NCBI RefSeq assembly: GCF_000175215.2
Contig: NC_014816.1
Coordinates: 1,919,001-1,983,000 of the forward strand
Direction of reading: 5' to 3'
From: Asticcacaulis excentricus CB 48
GTDB taxonomy: Bacteria; Pseudomonadota; Alphaproteobacteria; Caulobacterales; Caulobacteraceae
Length of the DNA: 64,000 nt
This document shows positions 22,948-31,393 of the stretch, in pieces. Within the stretch, counting starts at the first letter, position 1. Each line of letters opens with the position of its first letter. The notes beneath the pieces were generated by a model. It did not search any database, had not been told where the DNA came from, and was given only the letters and a program-made list of their open reading frames with translations. The position numbers and the translations under genes are program-made.

Positions 22948-22971
22948 GGGTCTATTCGTAACCGCCTCGCC

Positions 22972-23508
22972 TCACCTCGCCCGCATCAGCACCTCAAGCG
23001 ACGGCCCACCCAGCCACGCCTTCCAAACAAAGACCAGCGTCCCGTGCAGCAGCACCGCCGGCCATAACGACCCCGTGCGCCAGCGCATCAGCGCGCACCC
23101 CAGCCCGATCAGCCCGGCATTGAGCAGAAAGGCCGGATGCAGAAACAGGGTCGCGCCTGGCAACAGCACCAACGCCTCAAACACATGCCACAGCAAGAAG
23201 ATCAGGGTCCCACCCCCAATCCACAAAACGGGCCGCGTGGTCTCCGCCTTCGCCGGGATCATCAGCCCGCGAAAGACGATTTCCTCGCTGAACGCCGGGA
23301 CAAGCATCACACTCAGCCACACCCCGAGCAAACCGTGCAACGGCGGCGCGACGTGCAAGATACCGCCGCCAAAGCCAATCACCGCCACGACCAGCGTCAC
23401 CGGCGCCGACACCCCGGCACACCAAGCCCAACCCTTAAGCGACGGCCAGACGATCAGGCTGCGCCCCGCGCCCGTAACCCGCTCGCGGATCAGGCGCCAC
23501 AGACTCAT
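22972..23508 (-). CDS. CPBP (CAAX/ABI-type) intramembrane metalloprotease
   Basis: 178 residues, about five hydrophobic segments. The family motifs are EEIVFRG (motif 1), HVFEAL and LLHGTLVFVWK. ABI-type proteases cleave within the membrane; bacterial substrates are mostly unknown, and some give immunity to secreted peptides. The start codon overlaps the stop of the upstream Sel1 gene (ATGA), so the two are coupled. The protein is short for the family but complete across the motifs. Confidence 0.85.
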   Translation of the reverse strand: MSLWRLIRERVTGAGRSLIVWPSLKGWAWCAGVSAPVTLVVAVIGFGGGILHVAPPLHGLLGVWLSVMLVPAFSEEIVFRGLMIPAKAETTRPVLWIGGGTLIFLLWHVFEALVLLPGATLFLHPAFLLNAGLIGLGCALMRWRTGSLWPAVLLHGTLVFVWKAWLGGPSLEVLMRAR

Positions 23509-24758
23509 TTGTTCGCCTCGGCCTCCAAAGCCGCCTTGCGCTCGGCCAGAAGCGTCTTGCCCTTGCTCTTATCCGCCCCGTTCATCTGCCCCTCCAGCGC
23601 CTTGAGCTTTTCTTTAGCCTCTTCATTCTTTTTCTCGGCCGACAGGCTGTACCACGCAAAGGCGCTGCCGCGGTCCTGCGCCATACCCATGGCGTTCTCC
23701 GCCATGATCCCCAGTTGCAGCATGGCCGACCCGTGCCCCTGCATCGCTGCGCGTTCAAACCAGCTTTTGGCATCCGCATAAGAGGTCTTTACCGACAGCC
23801 CTTTGAGGAACATGTAGCCGACAAAATACTGCGCATCGCCATCGTCCTGATCCGCCGCCTTGCGGAACCACTTATAGGCCTGATCGTTATCGGCTTCGAG
23901 GAACTCGCCGGCAAAATACATGTATCCGAGGCTGTATTGCGCCTCTGCATTGTCCTGCATGGCCGACAGGCCGAACCATTTGAAGGCTTCGGCCAGATCC
24001 GGCTCGACGTCCTTGCCATAATAATAGACGTCGCCCAGTTCAAACTGCGCGTCGTCATCGCCCAGTTTCGCTGCCTTGATCAGCCATTCCCGGCTTTTGA
24101 CCGCGTCCTTACTCAAGCCACCGCGGCCCCCATCGTAAAAGACAAACAATTTATAGGCCGCGCTGGCCTGATCCCTGGCGGCCGCCTGCTGATACCATTT
24201 CAGCGCCTCGGCATCGCTCTTGTCGCGGCCTTCGCCATATTCGTACATGACCCCCAGATCGTACATGGCATCCGCATCGCCCTTTTCCGCCGCCGCACGA
24301 TAATGCTCATACGCGGCCGCGAAATCGACCTTCTCGCCATAAAGGCCCAGTACCGCGATATTTCCCAGTTGCGCATGCGCCCCCGCATGACCCTGCGCGG
24401 CGGCCTTTCGGTACCATTCGACAGCCTTAGCATTGTCTTCGGCGACGCCATAGCCGCCGTCGTAGTAAAACGCGGTGCGGAACTGCGCTTCGGCCATCCC
24501 GGCCTCGGCGGCTTTCTGCGCCCATTTAAAAGCTTCCGACCAGTTGCGCTCCACCCCTTTGCCCGTGAAGTAGAGCAAGCCCAGCGCGTGCATGGCCACC
24601 GGGTCACCCTTTTCGGCGGCAGCCTTTACGGTGTCAAAAGGCTTATCGGTAAAGGCGGTCGGCGCGGGCTTGTCAAAGGCCTGAGCGGCCAGCGCCGCAT
24701 CGCCCATGAAAAGGCCACCCGCGACCAGCAGTGCGGAACAGAAGGTTTTCAGAGACAT
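23505..24758 (-). CDS. Exported Sel1-repeat (SLR) protein
   Basis: 417 residues from ATG 24758. A signal peptide (SLKTFCSALLVAGGLFMGDAALAA) is followed by eight or more tandem 36-residue Sel1-like repeats (pattern A...LG..Y..G.GV..D...A..W...AA..G). The C-terminus is a charged helix (LKALEGQMNGADKSKGKTLL). Sel1 repeats form alpha-solenoids that scaffold protein complexes. The protein should be periplasmic or secreted, and is translationally coupled to the CPBP protease, so it may be its partner. Confidence 0.9.
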   Translation of the reverse strand: MSLKTFCSALLVAGGLFMGDAALAAQAFDKPAPTAFTDKPFDTVKAAAEKGDPVAMHALGLLYFTGKGVERNWSEAFKWAQKAAEAGMAEAQFRTAFYYDGGYGVAEDNAKAVEWYRKAAAQGHAGAHAQLGNIAVLGLYGEKVDFAAAYEHYRAAAEKGDADAMYDLGVMYEYGEGRDKSDAEALKWYQQAAARDQASAAYKLFVFYDGGRGGLSKDAVKSREWLIKAAKLGDDDAQFELGDVYYYGKDVEPDLAEAFKWFGLSAMQDNAEAQYSLGYMYFAGEFLEADNDQAYKWFRKAADQDDGDAQYFVGYMFLKGLSVKTSYADAKSWFERAAMQGHGSAMLQLGIMAENAMGMAQDRGSAFAWYSLSAEKKNEEAKEKLKALEGQMNGADKSKGKTLLAERKAALEAEANK

Positions 24759-24937
24759 AGGAGGCTCCCCCCGGAACAATTATACCGCTCCCTTGTGCCA
24801 AACCTGCGCCGGAAAATCCAGTCTGATCCGATCAGGGCCTCGGCTTAACAAAAGGTAACCTTGTCCCCCTTTTGCAAGCGCCCGATTTCGCCTATGTGTA
24901 GAGGCCACACACCGGGCTTTTTAAGGGAGCTACCCTC

Positions 24938-25564
24938 GTGATCAAGCTGAAGCGTATTCTGGGTCTGTTTGCCGTCGCGGCCGCCGCCGTGAGCCTGACG
25001 GCCTGCGACGTCAACCGCATCCCGACTCAGGAAGAAAACGCCAAGCGCGCCTTTTCTGACGTGCAGGACGCCTATCAGCGCCGCAACGATCTGGTACCAA
25101 ATCTGGTCGCCACGGTGCAGGGCGCAGCCATCGCCGAACGCGGCACGCTGACCGAAGTGGTCGAAGCGCGCGCCAAGGCCACCAGCGTCACGGTCGATGC
25201 CTCGACCATCACCGACCCGGCCAAGTTCCAGCAGTTCCAGCAGGCTCAGGACGGCATGTCCTCGGCTCTGGGGCGCCTGATGGTCGTGGTCGAACGCTAT
25301 CCAGACCTCAAGAGCCAGCAGAACTTCACCACCCTGATGTCGCAGCTTGAGGGCGCGGAAAACCGCATCTCAATCGCGCGTCGCGACTTCAATGCCGCCG
25401 CTCAGACTTACAACACCACCCTGCGTTCCTTCCCGCAGAATATTCTGGCCGGGACCATCCATTCGGGTTCCAAGCCGATGGAGTATTTCAAGGCCGCGCC
25501 CGGCGCCGACAAGGCCCCGAACGTGGACTTTTCGGGCCTGAACAACGCCGAAGCCTCGAAATAA
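24938..25564 (+). CDS. lemA: LemA family lipoprotein
   Basis: 208 residues starting with GTG 24938 (GGGAG before it). The signal peptide ends with a lipobox-like LTACD, so this is a probable lipoprotein. The LemA core is visible: a long helical region with QRRNDLVPNLVATVQG, ERGTLTEVVEARAKA and NRISIARRDFNAAAQTYN. LemA proteins are membrane-linked and often sit beside TPM-domain genes, as here. Molecular role unknown. It heads a lemA-ygcG-TPM operon. Confidence 0.93.
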   Translation: MIKLKRILGLFAVAAAAVSLTACDVNRIPTQEENAKRAFSDVQDAYQRRNDLVPNLVATVQGAAIAERGTLTEVVEARAKATSVTVDASTITDPAKFQQFQQAQDGMSSALGRLMVVVERYPDLKSQQNFTTLMSQLEGAENRISIARRDFNAAAQTYNTTLRSFPQNILAGTIHSGSKPMEYFKAAPGADKAPNVDFSGLNNAEASK

Positions 25565-25587
25565 TCCCCTAAACGGAAGGCCGTCCC

Positions 25588-26394
25588 ATGTCTCTCCCCG
25601 CCTCCGCCCTGCGGATCAGGACCGCATGGACGGCCTTTCTCCTTGTTTGCCTGGCTGTGTGGACGTCCGCGGCCTTCGCGGCTCCCGACTTCCCCAAGCT
25701 GACCGGGCGCGTCGTCGATCAGGCCGAACTTCTGGCGCCCGAAGTCGAAGCGGACCTGACGGCCAAGCTGCAAGGCCTCGAAAACGCCACTACGGATCAG
25801 GTCGTCGTCGTCACGGTCAACAGCCTTCAGGGCTATGATATTGCCGATTACGGCTATCAGTTGGGCCGCACCTGGGGCATCGGTCAGAAGGAAGCGAAAG
25901 CCACCACGGGCGTCGAGTCCGAAGCGGGCGGTCAGTTCAAGAACAATGGCGTCCTGCTGATCGTTGCACCCAATGAGCGCAAGGTGCGTATTGAGGTTGG
26001 CTATGGCCTCGAACCGGTCATTACCGACGCCTATTCATCCGTGATCATCCAGAACGCCATCCTGCCGGCCTTCCGCGAAGGCGATTATCAGACCGGAATC
26101 GTCAAGGGCACGGATGAGATCATCGCTCAGTTGTCAGCCGATCGCGGCACAGCCATCGAAAAGGCGCGTCAGGTCGCTCAGCAGCCGGTGCACAAGGCGG
26201 AGCGTTTCCCCGTCTGGATCATCATCGTCGTAGTGCTGTTCCTGATCATCTTTGGGCGCGGCTGGCTGCCCTTCTTCATCCTGGAGGCCCTGCTGCGCGG
26301 CGGCGGCGGTGGCGGCTGGAGCGGCGGCGGCGGTGGCGGTTTCAGTGGCGGCGGCGGCAGCTTCGGCGGCGGCGGGTCGTCGGGTAGTTGGTAG
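25588..26394 (+). CDS. TPM-domain (YgcG-type) membrane protein with glycine-rich tail
   Basis: 268 residues. A signal peptide ends near AAFAAPDFP. The extracytoplasmic TPM domain (about 35-180) holds LTGRVVDQAELL, DQVVVVTVNS, NNGVLLIVAPNERKVRIEVGYGLE and FREGDYQTGIV. One membrane segment near 210-235 is followed by a tail rich in GGGGG and SGGGG. This is the YgcG family, regularly linked to lemA. Cotranscribed with lemA (23-bp gap). Confidence 0.9.
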   Translation: MSLPASALRIRTAWTAFLLVCLAVWTSAAFAAPDFPKLTGRVVDQAELLAPEVEADLTAKLQGLENATTDQVVVVTVNSLQGYDIADYGYQLGRTWGIGQKEAKATTGVESEAGGQFKNNGVLLIVAPNERKVRIEVGYGLEPVITDAYSSVIIQNAILPAFREGDYQTGIVKGTDEIIAQLSADRGTAIEKARQVAQQPVHKAERFPVWIIIVVVLFLIIFGRGWLPFFILEALLRGGGGGGWSGGGGGGFSGGGGSFGGGGSSGSW

Positions 26395-26407
26395 AGGGAA
26401 GACGGAC

Positions 26408-27100
26408 ATGCCTTTGAACATCGACCACGCCCGTATCAATGCCGCCATCGCCCGCGCCGAAACGCAGACGGCGGGTGAAATCACCTGCGTCATCAAGAAA
26501 ACGGCGCTCGACTATCCGGAAACGCCGCTGATGTGGGCCGCGGCTTCGGCCTTCATCCTGCCGTTGATCTTTCTGGGACTGGGCGTGTGGCCGCACGACT
26601 GGCTGGGGCCGGTCTTAAGCGCCATTGCCGGGTGGAATGCCCCCAATGTCACAGGGGAATTACTGGCCGCCGAAGCGATCATCTTTTACGCCCTGACGCA
26701 GCTTATTCTATTTGCCGCCGTCTATGTGCTGGTCAGCGTGCCGAAGGTGACCCTGTGGCTGACGCCGCGCTTTATCACGCGCCGCCGCGCCCACAAAAAG
26801 GCACTGGAGCAATTCATGGCGCGCGGTCTGCACCTGACCGAGGAACGCACCGGCGTGATGATCTTCTGCGCCCTTGAAGAACGCTTCGTCGATGTGATTG
26901 CGGATGAGGGTATCTATTCGCGTGTGGACAAGAGCGAATGGAACGCCACGGTCGCCGCTCTGGTCAGCCATATCAAAAAGGGCGACCTGACCACCGGGTT
27001 TGAGGCGGCCGTCGAACGCTGTGGCATGGTGCTGAGCAGCCACTTCCCGCCGGGGGCCACCAATGCCAACGAATCGCCCGACGTACTGATCGAGATTTAA
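26408..27100 (+). CDS. Second TPM-domain membrane protein
   Basis: 230 residues from ATG 26408. It begins with a TPM-type half (INAAIARAETQTAGEITCVI), has two hydrophobic stretches (FILPLIFLGLGVWP; ALTQLILFAAVYVLV), then the rest of the TPM domain (RTGVMIFCALEERFVDVIADEGIY and KKGDLTTGFEAAVERCG). The domain is split by the membrane region, a layout typical of this subfamily. It is third in the lemA operon and probably acts with it at the envelope; mechanism unknown. Confidence 0.85.
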   Translation: MPLNIDHARINAAIARAETQTAGEITCVIKKTALDYPETPLMWAAASAFILPLIFLGLGVWPHDWLGPVLSAIAGWNAPNVTGELLAAEAIIFYALTQLILFAAVYVLVSVPKVTLWLTPRFITRRRAHKKALEQFMARGLHLTEERTGVMIFCALEERFVDVIADEGIYSRVDKSEWNATVAALVSHIKKGDLTTGFEAAVERCGMVLSSHFPPGATNANESPDVLIEI

Positions 27101-27241
27101 GGCTGCCCTCTCGCATGTCTGCCGAGGTCCTTCCTTTTCGGCTAGAGAGCAACGGGAAGCCTCATGTTTCTCCGAAAAGTGGCTTTCCCTTTTCGGCTTG
27201 AGGCTCTAAACACTCGGCGATCCGTTTTCCCCCGTGAGACC

Positions 27242-28315
27242 ATGAGCACCTATTCCGATCTGGCCGCCGAAATCGAAGCCGAAATCCTGACCGCGCAAGA
27301 CCTTGCTGCGCTCGACGCCGTCCGCGTGTCGGCGCTGGGTAAGACCGGGCGTGTTTCCGGCCTGCTGAAAACCCTGGGCGCCCTGCCCCCCGAGGAGCGC
27401 AAGGCAACCGGCGCTGCCATCAATGCCGTGCGCGATCAGATTCAGGCGGCGCTCGACGCGCGCAAGGACGTGCTGGAGGCCGAACACCTCAGCCGCCGCC
27501 TGCAGTCGGAGCGCATCGACCTGTCGCTGCCCGCAGCCCCCCGCGCCAAAGGGGGCGTTCATCCGACCATGCAGGTCATGGATGAGATGGTGGCGATTTT
27601 CGCCGAGATGGGCTTTGAAGTCGCCGAAGGGCCGGACATCGAAGACGATTTCCATAACTTCACCGCGCTGAACTTCCCGGAAAAGCACCCGGCGCGTGAA
27701 ATGCACGATACGTTTTTCTTTAACCCCGACGAAAATGGGGTGCGCAAGCTTCTGCGCACCCATACCTCGCCGGTTCAGATCCGCTCGATGATTGCGGGTA
27801 AGCCGCCCTTCCGCCTGATCGTGCCGGGGCGCGTCTTCCGCTGCGACTCCGATCAGACGCACACGCCGATGTTCCACCAGATCGAAGGCCTCGTCATCGA
27901 TAAGACGGCGCATATGGGCCACCTGAAATGGGTGTTCGATACCTTCCTGTCGCGCTTTTTCGAGACAGACACGGTCATCACGCAGTTCCGCCCGCACCAC
28001 TTCCCCTTCACCGAGCCATCGGCGGAGATGGACGTGCGTTATTCACGCAATGGGGCGGAAATCCGCATTGGGGATGGCGACCGCTGGATGGAAATTCTGG
28101 GCTCCGGCATGGTGCATCCCAATGTGCTAAAGGCTTGCGGCGTCGATCCGGACGAATATCAGGGCTTTGCCTTCGGCATGGGCGTCGATCGTCTTGCCAT
28201 GCTCAAATACGGCGTGCCGGACCTGCGCGACATGTTCGCCGCCGACACGCGCTGGCTGAGCCACTATGGCTTTAGCGGGTTCGCTGCGCCGAACCCGGCA
28301 AGCGGCCTTTCGTAA
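27242..28315 (+). CDS. pheS: Phenylalanine--tRNA ligase alpha subunit
   Basis: 357 residues from ATG 27242 (MSTYSDLAAEIEAE). An N-terminal coiled coil binds tRNA. The class II catalytic core holds GFEVAEGPDIEDDFHNF, RTHTSPVQIRSM, FHQIEGLVID and motif 3 FAFGMGVDRLAMLKYG. It charges tRNA-Phe as part of an alpha2-beta2 enzyme with pheT downstream. The 140-bp leader shows two similar CCTTTTCGGCT stretches, but no T-box or clear attenuator. An in-frame ATG at 27164 is an alternative but unlikely start. Confidence 0.98.
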   Translation: MSTYSDLAAEIEAEILTAQDLAALDAVRVSALGKTGRVSGLLKTLGALPPEERKATGAAINAVRDQIQAALDARKDVLEAEHLSRRLQSERIDLSLPAAPRAKGGVHPTMQVMDEMVAIFAEMGFEVAEGPDIEDDFHNFTALNFPEKHPAREMHDTFFFNPDENGVRKLLRTHTSPVQIRSMIAGKPPFRLIVPGRVFRCDSDQTHTPMFHQIEGLVIDKTAHMGHLKWVFDTFLSRFFETDTVITQFRPHHFPFTEPSAEMDVRYSRNGAEIRIGDGDRWMEILGSGMVHPNVLKACGVDPDEYQGFAFGMGVDRLAMLKYGVPDLRDMFAADTRWLSHYGFSGFAAPNPASGLS

Positions 28316-28325
28316 GTGATTAAGG

Positions 28326-28346
28326 CAAGGGGGCACGGCCCCCTTG
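28326..28346 (+). other. Hairpin between pheS and pheT
   Basis: CAAGGGGGC-ACG-GCCCCCTTG is a perfect 9-bp stem in the 53-bp spacer. No T-run follows, so it is more likely to protect or process the message, or to tune pheT expression, than to terminate. Confidence 0.6.
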
Positions 28347-28368
28347 ACCCCAAGATAAAGACAAGAAC

Positions 28369-30750
28369 ATGAAATTCTCCCTCAGCTGGCTTAAAGATCA
28401 CCTCGACACCGACGCCGATATTCAGGCCGTCGCCGCCGCCATGACCGCGGCCGGCCTTGAGGTCGAAGACGTCGCCGACCCGGCGGCGAAGCTGACGCCT
28501 TTTACGGTGGCCAAGGTCGTTGAAGCCGCGCGTCACCCCAATGCCGACAAGCTTCAGGTGCTTCAGGTCGATACGGTCGATGGCCGCAAGGAAATCGTCT
28601 GCGGGGCGCCCAATGCTCGCGCAGGTCTAACGACCGTTTATGCCCCCATCGGAGCCTATGTTCCGGGCCTTGATGTCACGCTGGTCGAAAAGCCAGTTCG
28701 CGGCGTCGTGTCCAACGGCATGATGTGTTCGGCCGCCGAGCTTGAGCTCGACGGCGATCCCGACGGCATTATGGAGCTTTCCGACGACCTCGCCGTCGGC
28801 ACACCGGTCAGCGCCGTCTTTGCACTCGAGCCCGTTATCGATTTTGAGGTGACGCCCAACCGTCCCGACTGGCTTGGCGTGCACGGCATTGCCCGCGACC
28901 TCGCCGCCACGGGTCTTGGGGCCTTCAAGGAAGCGCCCATTTCCCCAGTCAAGGGCACTTTCCCCTGCCCCATCACCGTGAAGGTCGATGGCGACGCCTG
29001 CCCGCTGTTTTCTGGTCGGGTCATCCGCGGCGTCAAGAACGGCCCGTCGCCCAAATGGCTTGCCGACAAGCTGACCTCGATTGGCCTGAAACCCATTTCG
29101 GCGCTGGTGGATATCACCAACTACCTGTCGTTTGACCGCGCCCGCCCGCTGCACGTGTATGATGTGAAGAAGCTGTCGGGCGATGTGATTGAAGCCGGTC
29201 TGCCCGCCGACACGTGTGAATTCGTGGCGCTGGACGGCAAGACCTACGTCGTCACGCCGGACATGACGACGATCAGCGACGCGTCGGGCGTCATCGGCCT
29301 TGGCGGTGTCATGGGCGGGGCCTCGACTGGCGTTGATTTGGAGACGGTCGATGTTTTCCTTGAATCGGCCTGGTTCGACCCGATCCGTATCGCCCAGACG
29401 GGCCGCACCACCACTATTACCTCGGATGCGCAGTACCGCTTTGCGCGCGGCGTCGATCCAGAATTTGTCGTCCCCGGTCTGGAACTGGCTACGCAATTGA
29501 TCCTCGACCTGTGCGGCGGCGAGCCGTCGGACATCGTCGTGGCGGGAGAGGCCCCGGCGCGTAAGCCCGACGTGGCTTTCGATCCAGCCTATGTGGCGCA
29601 ACTTACCGGCCTCGACGTGCCGCATGACAAGGTCGAGACGATCCTGACCGCGCTCGGTTTTGGCATCACCAAGACCACGCCGTGGACCGTCAGCGTCCCC
29701 TCCTTCCGCCGCGACGTCGACGGCAAGGCCGATCTGGTCGAAGAGGTGGCGCGCGTCTATGGTTTCAACCACATCCCTGCGACGCCCCTGCCCGCTGTTG
29801 CGCCAAAAAGCGGCGGCGTCCTGACACCGTCGCAGGCACGTGCCCGCACGGCGCGCAGAGCGCTGGCGGCCTTTGGCTACAGTGAGGCCGTCACCTGGTC
29901 CTTCATGCCGCAAGGCTATGCGAAGCTGTTCGGCGGCGGCAGCGATGCAATGGTTCTGGCCAATCCGATTGCCTCGGAACTGAACTGTATGCGCCCGTCT
30001 ATCCTGCCGAACCTTTTGGAAGCCGCCGGGCGCAATGCATCCAAGGGCTATCCCGGCGCGCAACTGTTTGAAATCGGGCCGGTCTATTTCGGCCTTGAGC
30101 CCAATGATCAAAAGACGGTCATTGCCGCGCTGAAGGCCCCGGACAAGGCGCGTCATTGGAGCGCCACCGGTCAGGACGCGCTGTTTGCGCTGAAATCCGA
30201 CTTGCTGGCCCTGCTTGAAGAACTCAATATGCCGGTCGCCTCGCTGCAACTGGTGCAGGGGGCAAACAGCGACTGGTGGCATCCGGGCCGTTCGGCGCGC
30301 CTGCAACTGGGCCCGAAGACGGTGATGGCCGAATTTGGCGAACTGCATCCGTCCGTGCTGAAGGCGCTGGACCTCGACGGGGCCTATGTCGGCTTTGAAA
30401 TCCGCCTCGACCTGCTGCCGCAGCCGAAGGCCAAATCGGGTAAGTCGAAAGGCGCGCTGAGCCTGTCCAACCTGATGCCGCTGACGCGCGACTTCGCCTT
30501 CCTTGTGGCGGCGGGTACGGCGTCTGGCGATCTGGTGCGCGCCATCAGGGGCGCGGACAAGTTGCTGATCAGCGAGGCCCGCGTCTTTGACGTCTATCAG
30601 GGTCAGGGCGTACCCGAAGGTCAGGTGTCACTGGCGGTCGAGGTGACGCTGCAACCGGCAGACAAGACCCTGACCGAGCCGGAGATCGACGCCGTGTCGC
30701 AAAAGATCGTCGCCGCTGCCCAAAAGGCCGGAGCCGTGTTGCGGGGGTAA
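28369..30750 (+). CDS. pheT: Phenylalanine--tRNA ligase beta subunit
   Basis: 793 residues, full length. The N-terminal tRNA-binding EMAP-like domain (about 40-150: NADKLQVLQVDTVDG, KEIVCGAPNAR), the B3/B4 editing region (DITNYLSFDRARPLHVYD), the B5 domain (FDPAYVAQLTGLDV) and the C-terminal FDX-ACB anticodon domain (LTRDFAFLVA) can be followed. It forms the alpha2-beta2 synthetase with pheS. A convergent hairpin lies after the stop. Confidence 0.98.
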   Translation: MKFSLSWLKDHLDTDADIQAVAAAMTAAGLEVEDVADPAAKLTPFTVAKVVEAARHPNADKLQVLQVDTVDGRKEIVCGAPNARAGLTTVYAPIGAYVPGLDVTLVEKPVRGVVSNGMMCSAAELELDGDPDGIMELSDDLAVGTPVSAVFALEPVIDFEVTPNRPDWLGVHGIARDLAATGLGAFKEAPISPVKGTFPCPITVKVDGDACPLFSGRVIRGVKNGPSPKWLADKLTSIGLKPISALVDITNYLSFDRARPLHVYDVKKLSGDVIEAGLPADTCEFVALDGKTYVVTPDMTTISDASGVIGLGGVMGGASTGVDLETVDVFLESAWFDPIRIAQTGRTTTITSDAQYRFARGVDPEFVVPGLELATQLILDLCGGEPSDIVVAGEAPARKPDVAFDPAYVAQLTGLDVPHDKVETILTALGFGITKTTPWTVSVPSFRRDVDGKADLVEEVARVYGFNHIPATPLPAVAPKSGGVLTPSQARARTARRALAAFGYSEAVTWSFMPQGYAKLFGGGSDAMVLANPIASELNCMRPSILPNLLEAAGRNASKGYPGAQLFEIGPVYFGLEPNDQKTVIAALKAPDKARHWSATGQDALFALKSDLLALLEELNMPVASLQLVQGANSDWWHPGRSARLQLGPKTVMAEFGELHPSVLKALDLDGAYVGFEIRLDLLPQPKAKSGKSKGALSLSNLMPLTRDFAFLVAAGTASGDLVRAIRGADKLLISEARVFDVYQGQGVPEGQVSLAVEVTLQPADKTLTEPEIDAVSQKIVAAAQKAGAVLRG

Positions 30751-30757
30751 ACTCACG

Positions 30758-30794
30758 ACTGATGGGGTGTCAACTTGTTTTCCGCCCCATCAGT
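30758..30794. terminator. Hairpin between pheT and the convergent toxin gene
   Basis: ACTGATGGGG (30758-30767) pairs with CCCCATCAGT (30785-30794). It overlaps the 3' end of the ParE-type gene. There is only a short T-run (GTTTTCC in the loop), so it is a plausible bidirectional but weak terminator. Confidence 0.5.
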
Positions 30795-31126
30795 CTGTTG
30801 ATCTCATCAATTGATTTTCGAGGAATTTCAGCTACCCGTTTCGGAACATCCATGCGTTGATGTAAAACAGCGGCGATGGCAACCCTATGCTGATCCAACT
30901 TAGCGTAAACAATGTAATGCTGCTCAACACGAAACATTAAAAACTGCAAAGTGGACTGAGGCACTTCAATAGGGCGTCCCCGGTCCGGTCTCTGAGCAAG
31001 CTGCTCGAAGCCTGACCGCAGCCGATTCAGATATTTTGCCGCCTGTTCGCGCCCCCATAATATCTGCGTATCGCTACCGATTTGCCTGAATGCGCTTTCG
31101 GCATAACGCGTAAGGACATAAGGCAA
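30770..31126 (-). CDS. ParE/RelE-superfamily toxin
   Basis: 118 residues beginning with TTG 31126 (LPYVLTRYAESAF), with GAGGA about 9 bases before, inside the end of the antitoxin gene. The ParE-like fold is suggested by LTRYAESAFRQIG, AAKYLNRLRSGFEQLAQRPDRGRPI, and FRVEQHYIVYAKLDQHRVAIAAVLHQRMD. Five bp separate it from the antitoxin stop. ParE toxins poison DNA gyrase, while RelE toxins cut mRNA; the PDRGRP...HQRMD pattern favours ParE. Chromosomal pairs of this type are common in Caulobacterales. Confidence 0.85.
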   Translation of the reverse strand: MPYVLTRYAESAFRQIGSDTQILWGREQAAKYLNRLRSGFEQLAQRPDRGRPIEVPQSTLQFLMFRVEQHYIVYAKLDQHRVAIAAVLHQRMDVPKRVAEIPRKSIDEINRLMGRKTS

Positions 31127-31131
31127 ATCCG

Positions 31132-31356
31132 TCAGTCCTCATATGAGGCAATAATGTCGTCAACCACGCTCGATGGTACGAATTCACCGCGCTCAGCTTC
31201 CCCAAGCCCCCGCAGCAAGCCGGACATCACCTCGGCCTGCATCATGTCCTCTTCGATCAGACGCCGGATATAGTCGGCCGGGCTGCCCTCGGCCGATTGG
31301 GCATCGACAAAGGCGCTGATGTCATCAGGCAGGTCTATGTTGAGACGAACGGTCAT
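31132..31356 (-). CDS. ParD-type antitoxin
   Basis: 74 residues from ATG 31356 (a GTG two codons earlier is possible). The N-terminal ribbon-helix-helix reads VRLNIDLPDDISAFVDAQS, then ADYIRRLIEED. The C-terminal acidic tail (SSVVDDIIASYED) is the part expected to wrap the toxin. It is located just before the ParE-type gene and probably represses the pair. Confidence 0.86.
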   Translation of the reverse strand: MTVRLNIDLPDDISAFVDAQSAEGSPADYIRRLIEEDMMQAEVMSGLLRGLGEAERGEFVPSSVVDDIIASYED

Positions 31357-31393
31357 ATCCACAGTGTCCGCCCAAGCTCGAAAATTGTCAACG

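Noticed and set aside
26290..26394. GGC-rich microsatellite after 26290
   Set aside because: It encodes the glycine-rich tail normal for YgcG-type TPM proteins.
27164..27241. Phe-containing leader peptide (MFLRKVAFPF...) as pheST attenuator
   Set aside because: The frame has no stop and simply runs into pheS; there is no clear terminator/antiterminator pair. Three Phe codons in 25 are not convincing.
28627..30348. 573-codon minus-strand open frame opposite pheT
   Set aside because: Antisense shadow of pheT: no start signal, no recognisable motif, and pheT is complete and conserved on the plus strand.
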